A stretch of DNA of 64,000 nt from Lineus longissimus. Its lineage: Eukaryota > Nemertea > Pilidiophora > Heteronemertea > Lineidae. Below the pieces are notes generated by a model. The model was not told the DNA's origin and did not search any database. It saw only the letters and a list, made by a program, of their open reading frames with translations. This document shows positions 49,891-61,000 of this stretch, piece by piece. Position numbers and translations under genes: made by a program. Positions within the stretch are counted from its first letter, which is position 1. Every line of letters starts with the position of its first letter. Where the stretch lies: assembly GCF_910592395.1 (NCBI RefSeq), contig NC_088311.1, forward strand, positions 22,416,646 to 22,480,645, given 5' to 3'.

Positions 49891-52800
49891 TGTACCGTGT
49901 ATGTTGTGACATCATCCTTCACCATTTAACTTTAGTTCGAAAGTGTCACCTTGCAAATGGATTGGAGCGAGGGCGCTACGCCCGCCAAGACATCAGAAAC
50001 TTGTACCTGATGAGTATTTTTCCAGCTATGCCTCGGTTTCTGAACTACTGTATTAAATACTTGTCCTCCAGTAACAGTCTAGAGTTTGTTCGTGAGTTAA
50101 TAACGGCCGAATGATTTGTCAAATAAGGGAAAGAACTTTCATTTCCAAATACTACATGTGCATGACATCGGCTTACAAGCTCTTCGATACAAACTCTTCA
50201 AGCAGCTTTTCAAGCAAGAAGGTTCGTAATTAAGATATGGGTTCATTTTTTTCACCTGAATAAAGCAAACCTCTTGTCTCAACCTTTAGAAAAATTAAAG
50301 GGGGATATTTTGAATACAGCCCATGGGTTTAAACCCAAGGAATTCTGCTCTGGAACGTTCTCGATTCAAAATTAAACCAATTTCCGGTGATTATTGGTCC
50401 TTTGTGTTTAAGGTAACCGGTCCCTTTGCGAGGGAAATTAGCAGCTTCAAAATGCAACACGGGCTTTGTCTTGAAGTAACCTGGAACTGATCGGGAAGGG
50501 TGACTGGCGGTTGGTTTGACGATCCAGGGGCACCCAGGGTAGGGATCTCTGGCCAGAGGAAATCTGCTCTGGATTTGTTTAAAGATCAATTTCTGTTGAC
50601 GTACATAGAAAACTCACGTAACAGCGGCTTTCCATAATCGTGAAGGAAATAGCTTGGGCCTGACATGCCTGACATTATCTCAACTGTTCTATGTATTTTT
50701 GATTGGGATTTGAATGTGAGAGGTTTTCTGCTGCGAGTATTTAGTTTCCAAAGGAAATGAGTCCCGGGTTGGCGTTTCCTGATTTCAGTTGAAAATACAG
50801 TTAAATACAGTTAAATTTTCGCGCCCGTCCCGCCTATTTCGACTGACCGATGTATTTATTGCGTCGAAAATGAAAGAATTTTATTTTAATGCTTGATTTG
50901 CTGTGTTTTTTCAGCTGCGTTTTAGGCCAGATTACTTAATAGAAGAATCCCTTTACGATTTCATGGCTGTTACTTCACGACCTATTATGCCTCGCTTATG
51001 TTGTGCTAGTAGCGTTTTAGCATTGTAGCATCGGTACACAACTACATTATTCGCGGTTAATTGCCTTAAATGGATATAAACATAAAACGCATGTTAAGAA
51101 TCGAGTTTTAAATGTGTTTTGATTGGCGCGTACGTACAATAAAAACGGTTTAAGAACACTTTTTCGCTACCGTAACAAATCTATCACATTATCGCTGATG
51201 TTTAAAAAACGCCATACCTTTCATCTTAATATTTTTTACCAGACACCTAACCGGAGTCATTCTTAACCTTTGGATATGTTTTATTTTAAGCGTTATCAGA
51301 ATATTGCAATGAGTGCCTCATTGTGGAGTTGCAGTCTCGTAATAACAAGTTCTAGAACCCCTGTCATGACAGCTTTCAGACAACACAATTCATCAACCAG
51401 CCACATCACGCTAATGCTGCACCATTCTGTTTTATCAATTTAAAACTGGCCGCCGCACGCCCATAACCCGACTCCAATAAACGGCTCCAATCCCGAGATG
51501 AGAGAAATGCATTATTACATTGCGTGAGAAAAGTTTGACTCTGATGCACTCGGTTTTAGTTAGAAGTTTTTTTCAACGATTTCGGACCAATGGAGTGCGG
51601 GCTCATAATACTCAGATTACAAGACGAGGACGTAACTTTGGCCTATACCATTTTTTTCAGTTGGGAGGAAAGGCTTATTGCAGCTTTAGTTCTAGCAGGA
51701 CAACGTGCCCGTCCTAGGATGTTGTGATTTTCTCTTTTTGCAAAATCCGTCCAAGACTTTCCGATAACCCATGCGAAGTTCACGCTTCCAAGCTCTGAGA
51801 TTCCCTGCGATTCACCTCAAATGCATAAGGCGCAGATGACTGTTGCGCTCTTAATGATAAAAAATTACGAGTTCCCTTTAGTCTTAGAGCAATTTAGTTC
51901 ATATACCTAAATCCAGGACATCTTTCGAAGGAAAATGACAAAGTAATTTTTGAAAAGATTGCCAATAAGTTTACAGTTAATACTTAGAATTCATTTGAGA
52001 ATCTGATTGTCAGATTCCATCACACCCGCCCATTTACATATATTCTTTCTTCATTCTATCCATGAATATCACCAACTATACAATTGATCAATAATAAATA
52101 AGTTCAGTAATATGAATACGTCTTACTTTTCTATACCATTTCAATATCCTTGACAGCATTTTGATAAATCGAATCTTTCAAATCAAGCAGATGTCCCGAA
52201 TGTCTCATATTTACTTTGTCTAAAAAGTATACTTAACAAATTCAATTTAACAACTTTTAATCAACGAAATCAGAAAGTGTGTTCTTTCCATGTCAAACTT
52301 AATACTTGTGGAACAAAGACATTTTTGTAAGTTTTGAGGAAAAGAAAAAAATTTTATTCATCGATCGAATGTCAATTAAACCACAATTCAATAATAAGAG
52401 CAGAGTTTGATTTTAAACAAAGCGCAACAGTGTCTAAAACGATTAATTTTCGAAAACGAACTTTGCTAAAACAAAGTTTATTTTCAATAATCAAATTATT
52501 AGATTAGTGAGAAAATAATTCTCAATGTTTCGTTATTTAAAAATAAAAGCGACTGGGTTAGGTAAACTAGTTTTAAAGTTCGAATTTGTTGACTTGGCGC
52601 CGTTTCGTCACTCAAATTGTATTAAAGGTAAAACAAAGCTTGGTAACTTTTGAAGAAACTATGAAATTTGTGAATCAAAAATTAACCAAATTATGACGTC
52701 GAAAGAAAAGAGCGGCAGTGCTTTATACGGGATGCGACATCGATTGTTAGTTTTACTAGATAACACCAGGATGTGCTGCGAACTGTCACAGCGTGTCTCC

Positions 52801-54112
52801 AATAAATTCGTCGCGCGTTTCGACTTTCTCTCGAATATACAAGCGCCTGGTATCTATTCAATGGCCCGATATAGCTAAAGGACTAAAGAATCTCGGCTAA
52901 CAGGTTAACAGATACAAATACAATCCTTATCAGATTCGCCAGGTCGCCTTTGGCTTCAACTGGGACAAAATAATCCAAGGAGTTGTGGAACATCCCGAAA
53001 ACTTTCACACAATCCTCGGAAAAGACATGGATTTTGAAATCACCTAAACATACCATCATCATCCTGTGTTTTCCTGTCTCCTTCCTCCGAAATAAATACT
53101 AGATATAATCCTCAAAATCCTATAAAATCCTTCAATATCAACTGGTCTTTCTGAACATCATCCTCTAGGAATAAACACGTACAAACACCTCGTGAAATAT
53201 CACAACTTTTCTCAACCGACCATCTGATGATCAGAGCCAAACTAGCCCTCTCGCTCCAAGCTCCTCGACGCAAATAAACCTCACATTAAGACTAACACTT
53301 TATTCTAAACGCGCCGACTAGAGGTTGACTGCGCGCCTTTGTGAGACAGCGACCGGCCCCGATTTGTAGCCCGAGGTCTTCCTGCTTTGGCTGGCATGCC
53401 GAAATGACGCGGTGAATACCTGTCCCTTTAGGGCCCAACACCTTCACTTTAGCACACATCTTGGGTCACACGCTTGGAAATACATGTCCATTACTATGGG
53501 TTGTTGCCCAACTAACAGTATATCACACACTTTTGCTTTATCACATTATACTCTTATTCTTCGGGCCTGACGCGACAGCTGAGGAGCCAAGAAGACTGTA
53601 GGGCGATTTGCTCTCATTGGCCACCGTTTTGTAAACTGAAGGCCAGGTCGACGATAAACTAACAAATTCGCCATTTATGACCCGTCACTCGCTTCAGTGA
53701 AACATTTTATGCAACTTTAATAATCACATTTCACGAGTTAACAGGGCACAACGCGCGCATGGGACTTATTCAGTTTGAGACTTGACGTCTCGCGGTGCCA
53801 CGGGGTACAGCGCTGTCCCGAGATTCGCAACTGCAAGATGTCACCACGTTTTGGGATTAATTTTGATATTATGGAAAGTTTAATAACCAAGTGTGAATAA
53901 AAAATTCTTGTTCTCGGGCTATGTGGAGATTTGAAAAGTTTTACAAATTGGCATGCGCCCGGGACACCTTCGCAAGCTGCGTTCACAAGTTGAGAAGCTT
54001 CAGGGATTAGCTGACCCGTTGAAGAAATCTCAGATTTACATGTAGAAATAGTCACAGGATAAAGTTGTCTTTTGACACTGTGGATGGTAGGGACACAAGG
54101 CTAAAACGGGGC

Positions 54113-54145
54113 GCAGTGCATTATACATTGAAGACGATGCACTGC
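54113..54145. repeat. 9-bp inverted repeat
   Basis: GCAGTGCAT (54113-54121) and ATGCACTGC (54137-54145), perfect arms with a 15-nt spacer. Confidence 0.7.
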
Positions 54146-57100
54146 AACCAAAATGTTTTAGAACATGGTGTTGTGCTTGGCTTGGACGACAATTATATAT
54201 TACATGATACTAATCACACTTCCCGATTTTAAGTTTTATGTCAACAAGTTCAAATCGTTTATCTTGATTATTTTGATTTTATTCGATTTCAATCAAGTTC
54301 CAACTTGAACTGCTTCACCAACTGATAGCCAATTCTCGCAATAATAACTGTGACAAAAAGAATTAAATGAGTACTAGGATTATATTTCAACATCACCTGT
54401 CTTGTATTCCGCAGCGTTTTCCTATCACCAAGTTCAAAACAAGAGCAGCTGAAAACGCTAGAGACACCCCTCTGCTCAAACAATAATGAACCAATGTATC
54501 ATGCATTCTCAATGCGCAATCGTTCAATTTTCAAATGTTGATTCGAAAAGAAATTGTCTGGAATACTAGGCTGGGCATGTTTAAAGTTCGTGTTTTCTCT
54601 AAAAATCAACATACGTTACAAAGAAAGTGTCTTCGACGTACGAAGGATGCCTGGCAGCTGCTCTTATTACGAATTATTTGACGATTTGAATAACGATTGA
54701 AATAATACAGGTGAAATTTAGAGTAGTAAACTTTAATCCTTTTCAACGGTGCAACTTGTCGCATTCGACTTAGGATTATTTCGCGCGATAGGGCACCATT
54801 TGCAAATTCAGCAAAAATCACATAAATCGAGTCAAGGGATTTCTGCATCCTCATGGACAGTATGACTGAATTACGAGAAAACAGCTTTAGAAGGTGGAAT
54901 TACCTTACAAAAAGCCTAAATACATGTATCATGAAACTTGAAAAGATTGCATCTACGGCAATATTCAAACCTGCGGCGTACTTGAAACTGCAAGGAACTT
55001 CTTCAATTGGACATGATTTCTCTACCGTTCAAAACTTGTGGTCGGTAGGCCCTACTTCTCTTTGCGTTTCTGACCTTCATATTTTTCAGTGCACCGTCAT
55101 GTCATAGTTCTGTATCTGGCGATAATGAGTTAGATACCAACTTTTAAGCACTGATTTAGCATACTCATAATGAAATTGAAATGGAAATAACGCAACACGC
55201 ACCATTTCTCCCTCCCTCGCAATCAGCCTCCGTTTAAGGGTAATTGGCCACGAGCGGCTGGTCCAACCCTGGTACCGCACCGACCAATATCGCTGCTCGC
55301 CGCATACCACACCAGATCACGCAATCATGAATCGTTACAGCAAATCAAACAAGGAAATGAAATTAGTTCTCGCTGAACAATACAGTAAACGAATTCCATT
55401 CCGCGCTGTGCGGTAATCGTTTTCAAAGTAATTTACTTTAGTGTCCAGTCCGATATGTCTCACCAGTCCACACTCCCGATCTGCGCCATCACGGAAAGTC
55501 AGCGACATTTCCCGCAATTACTGCGATTTCCGCGAGCCAGGTGTGGCCATAACCAAGCAGATTGTCCCGGTTGATTTTCGATACCAATTTCCCGAGATTA
55601 TCATAGAATTCTAGGTAATTTCCATTATTTTCCGCAGACAGACAACACGTCATGAAAATTTCATCAGTTCCTCCACAATCGCTGTTGCCATGTCACAGCT
55701 GATTCTGTCTCATTCGCTTCATTTCATATTCACGTATTTTTTATTGTCCGCCCGAGTATATTTTATTGTTGTTGGCGTATAGAAGAAGACTGGACCTACT
55801 GTTTTATTCGCAGGGATTCATCTGAGAAAAATAGTCTGGAAGATTCTGATAGACCCGCAGGAGGGACGGGGCCATCGGTTATAAACTTGATAGGCGGGTT
55901 TCGCAATCTGTACGACGACGAAGTACATGTACGATGGTCAGCGGTATAGTCTAGTCATGTGACACATGAAATTCATTCGCTGCGCGATAACCCGACAAAA
56001 AACCTTAAAAAGGATCAGCAAAGTATCCCAAAGAAACGCCAAGATTTACCTTCCGTCTCAAAACATCACCGCAACTTAAAGAGATCTCCGCGCAAGAATG
56101 GGAGAAATATCATCATCACGTGATCTGGCAGGCAAAAGGACAAGCTGTTATCTCAAGATGGCGCCTTGGCCTTATTAGCATAGAGAACAAGGCAGAGGGG
56201 AGCAGGGTGTTTCGTATCATCTTCTTCTTTTAATTCATAAAGGGTGAAATACGAGTTTGGCAACTGAAGCTGGTCGGTTGATAGGCATCCGCACACCAGG
56301 TACCGTCATCATTCGCATACAAATAACCAGGCCAGAAACCGGCAAAAACACAAAATAAAGTTTGGGTTGTTATTTTGGCACAATGGGCATGGAGCGCGAG
56401 TGAGCGAGTGAGGCTTCTTTTGAAGCAGCGGGCCATCTGAGCCTATTATATGAAGGAGTCTGCGCTGTGTTGAATGGGGCCGCTGGATGAGGGAGAATGG
56501 GGATGCCAGCATGAAGCGGACACAGACCCCAACCCGTTGTCTACCTAGCAATTATCTTACACTAACTGGAAACCAAGATAAAATCATGAAGGCTGTTTAG
56601 AATCTGAATCTTTGGTATGCAAAATGCGGCGGAACCTGTCATTAGTCAGCTGTGGCGGAGCTGACATTGGAATAGATCAAGGGTACCGAATGTTTGGAGG
56701 GTTTGGGAGGAAAGGGCCAGAGCTAGGAAGGGAGCGCTAGGATAGCCAAGGGGGTGGGTAGGCCAGATACCCTTAAACTAACAAACTCCGTCCCTCCTAA
56801 GCGATGGGGAGGAATTTAATTATCCATTTGCATAGTTAGAAGACAAGATGTACTCTGGAACGTTACGACGAGGTTTTCCTGAAGACGAAGGATCGCCAAT
56901 GGATTCGTGTTGGGCCACCTACATGTAAAGCGTATACAAGAAAAAATCAACCTATACACTTATTGGCTGACTTTTCTGAATGATGAAACGTCAAAGATGT
57001 GTTAAAACAGTGCTTCATGAGTTGAGTTATCAACCTTTATTGGTGAAATATCGGTCACCTTCAAAATGAATGGCTCGTCCATGCTTATCCATCATTCAAG

Positions 57101-57828
57101 TGTAGACTGTAGTGTCCCATTCCACCAGCCATCAGGGACCAATCAGCGTTCTTGCGGGATCTCCCCTCCTTCACAGGTTCAGTGGTCCAGTCATCGATCA
57201 ACGATGAGAAGAAGAGGGTGCTCTTTGGGTGAGGGGACACGCTGATGGGATAACTAACAAAGATTTTGCAATGGCATCTTACATGTCGAATGAAAAATCG
57301 TTACGGAAATGCGACATTTTGCTGATCGGTCCATCGACCTCATTTTCGGCCCTAAACGGCTTTTTTACAATTGGCGGTGCCAGTTGCTCCGACATGCAGA
57401 GTAGGGCGACCAGCCCCGACACAGCCCGTGTGAAAGCTGGAGGAAAAACGACGGACAACCATTAGTTCTTCCTTTCACGAGAACAAGTCAAGCAAAATGG
57501 GAACTTAATAAAATTAATAGTGTTGGAGTTGAGAATAAAAGCAAAGAGGAGGAACACAATGTCGATTGTGGCCAAGGTTTTGTTAGGGTGAGTGGCCGTT
57601 GTCGAGAATGTGCAAGAGAATGTTTTCAAACCTCCTTCAGCCTTTGTGACGCAGTCAAGTGAAAGCGACGGACCGAAATCGCTAAAGCATTTGGTCGCGT
57701 CACATCCCCTCCCACTATTACACCTATGTTTGTTTTAGACGTGATCGGCCATTTGCTACCCAGTACAGATCAACTGCTCAGGACTTGTTGATTCGGGGTC
57801 CAATTTCGGGAAGGGTTTTGACGTAATG

Positions 57829-58072
57829 TTTGTTTTTCTAACCGTCTCTATTGTCTGACTATGTTTTCTTCTGCGTAATATTGCAGTGTGTCGGTTCTAG
57901 TTGTTTTAATGGAAAATCTATTGGGATGTTCAAATCATTCAAAAACTTTAAGGTTGCGCCAACAAGAATACGTTTGCTTTCTAACTGCCTCCATTGCTTG
58001 ATGTTTTCTCATACGTAATGTTGCAGTGTATCATTTCCAGTTGTTCCTAATGGATAATCCACTGGGATATTC
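57829..58072. repeat. Diverged tandem duplication, period about 143 bp
   Basis: Blocks 57829-57931 and 57973-58072 align along their length. Shared landmarks are TTTG.TTTCTAAC, GTTTTCT, CGTAAT.TTGCAGTGT, AGTTGTT, AATGGA.AATC and TGGGAT.TTC. By eye about three quarters of positions match. The roughly 40 bp between them is not obviously repeated. No ORF is maintained in both copies. Confidence 0.8.
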
Positions 58073-61000
58073 TAGAAAGGTCTTTTCGGCCATATTGCGT
58101 AAGCTAGCTATTCCTCCACACACAAATATCATATTACCAATTTGGCACCTATCTGCACAGAATGTAACAAAATAGAGCAATATCTGTCTTTCACGAAGTG
58201 ACCAAGTTTTTCGGAGCCGAATACCTCTTTGGTGAGAAGGAAAGGGGCGTGACGGACAAAGCTGCTTATAATGAGCTAGACTCCTTGGCGCTGGGGCTTT
58301 GTTGCATCGCGGTCGTATCATCATCGGAGTTAAGATTCGCCCCATTCAATGGAAGGCTTGAAACGTCTTCTTGAGCCAAATGTCTCTCTTTTTCACACCA
58401 TCCCAGTTGTTTGTAATAACAGCCCAATTGAGTGATGATTTGGGTTCTGTGATTTGATTGTTACTTTCATTTCTTACCTCGAGAGGTAAAAACTGTGATT
58501 GAAGATCAGCGATATTCCTGGTGAGTCGTCACTTTTGAGGTATCAAACTGCATAATTTTTACAATTCAGCACTATGAATACCAAGTATATCACAAGCTTT
58601 TTTGTGTGCTGTAAAAGATACGGTCAAGTTTGACCTCAAAAGATGATAGAAGAATAGACGTAATATTTTGGCATTTTTACCAAGTGACCAAGGCATTTTC
58701 CGACAATCCGGTTGGGCTGTGGCCCATTCCCGAACAAACGGTTCGAAAATGTTAGCCCAAGCAACATACGTCATGCAAAGATTCTAATGCACAAGTTTTG
58801 TGACGGTTGATAACACTATCAAAGATCTATCAGGTCATAAGACATTGGTTCGAAGACTTGCATTCCAGGGACTTGTCATTTCGTTACACTGATGCAGAGA
58901 GAGATAAAATTACCAAGAAGAGATAACCCCTGAGATTGAGTTGTACGTGAACCCAAATGCTTTACTGAAATGAACTGTATGAGAATTGCACAAAAGCTTA
59001 TCACGTTGTTCGTTGTTTGAAGCTTAGCGCGGTACCTTTGTAGTATCGGTAAGATGTATAGTTCTGAACTGACAAAGAAGAGCCATTGAAGAATATCACC
59101 TGAAATGGACACAATTGGGACAATGTCGGAGGATTAAACATAGGCTTACTGTTATTTCTTATTGCAGTGTCGCCCCAGCGAGTCAATGCAACATGTAACA
59201 CGTATCATTGACGTGTGCTCAAGGAGGATCGAACATGGATTCCGTGTGTGGACTTCTCATCTTGGCGAATCAGTAGCTACGTGTCATACAAATTGCCAGT
59301 AGTTACTGCAGGTTTTCCCTCTTTATCTGTTGTATCTTTGGTCTTTCAAGGGAGAAAGGGCGTGTGGTACTGAAGTAAGTAAACTAGATCTCCGCAGTAC
59401 GCCCCCACCTGTAGCATAATACTCGATGCTAACCTGTAATGAATGGCTTTCCCCAGTGTTTGCGAGGTGATTTTGGAAATGGTTTGGGTATTTCAGGTAC
59501 TGGTATGACTGGTATTGTTTGCTGTAGTTCAATGATTTATAGCTGATCACTTTAGCAGACCTCTCCCTCTCCCGGAGGAAGCCACGGTCTTGCTGGAAAC
59601 CATCTGTGAATGAAAAACCAACACAGCTACCTCCCAACTTGTCCCTTGAATGTGTGCCAATCCGAGATGGGTAATGTTATGTGTCACCCAAGACGTCTTC
59701 AGTCTTACTGTCGCCCGTCGATGATTGCGTGAGAACAAGATGTTGTCGACCAGAGGTCAGTAGTTTGTCATCATCGACTTTATCGCAAGAACCATAACTA
59801 TTAGGAGCCGGAACATTTCGAAACATTGGTCGTGTAAATGAGGCAGAACCAGTGACAATGAGGGGAGCTAATCACTCCGAGAAGTCACCAATCCTGGCCA
59901 AGAAGATGACTGATTATCTGACCAATTAGCCTAAAGAGTGGCTTGTCAGTGGCCCTGTCCACACGCATCATCACATCGTATAAACCGAATTAGAGGGAGG
60001 CGATAATTTCATTAAGAACATTTATCCGGATTTAAACAAGCAAACAGAAAATGTGTTATGTTGGCTTGAGGGGCTGGTAATCAGTGTCCGCGGTGGCTTT
60101 GACATTGGTTTCCCTCAGGGGGGACACGGGCTGCCCAGTGACGCTGACTACAGACTTGCAAAGCCCTTGGCAAATCTCCGGACAAATTGAAGGGTACGCA
60201 AATATGACACGGTCTCGTTACTTGTAACTCTAAATATACATATCAGGAATCGGGGGGTGGTGAGAAACCTCATCATGGCAGAAGAAACAGAAAAGTTAGA
60301 GTTGTCAGATTCGAGCCTCGCAATCTTCATAAGAATCTTTTAATCTGCTTCTTTTCACAACTAGGTCAAATTTCTTTACGAACTCTAAACTGTTCATAGT
60401 GGCAAAGACCTTCATTTACGACATTACATCCAGGTCAGTGGTCCCTGTAATTATTATACCGCCAGAACGTCTGCCTCAGTCTGTGCAAGCACGTCAATAT
60501 AACTCAGTTCTTCAACATGTCACATTTTCAGGAAATGAAGTTATGCATTTTGACTCCATCATTTCTGACAACTGCACAATATGCTGAAAACTTCGAATAA
60601 CATCCTCCTTAGAGCTGCAACTTGCGTACGTCACATCGTGCTTTCCGCTTGTATCAGCACATACAAGGCAATCTTTTTTCTGTTGGTGTAAAATTTCTCA
60701 TCATTTGTCAACACGAACCGGAAACGCAAGTAACCTCGAAGATGCCTAAGTCACAAACACATTCGAACATTCGAACGAATATCATTTGATGGTTGAATGA
60801 CACCGGAAGTGATCGGAGCTTAGTCTTAAGTTTGCTTTTGCGTGGATCCAATCATGTGAAAATGATTTCAGAGGCTAATGTGCGGTTTGTTATACATGTG
60901 TTACGAGTTTCACTGATTCGTTTCCGATATGACTATGTTCTTGCACTACATGTACCTCAAGTAAAAGGGTATACCAGCACCTGACACCAAGTAAAACAGT

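Larger units (their letters stand above)
44171..57800. other. Upstream flank of TFAP2, no gene recognised
   Basis: AT-rich sequence with scattered TACATGTA palindromes and many short chance ORFs. A Cys-rich 82-codon minus ORF (48134-48382) and overlapping ORFs at 49.4-49.7 kb have no family I recognise. A short imperfect tandem GAGGAAAACATGG occurs at 49826-49890, and a 9-bp IR at 54113-54145. The GC-richer, stop-poor stretch at about 56.1-56.5 kb is a candidate regulatory block. Confidence 0.65.
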
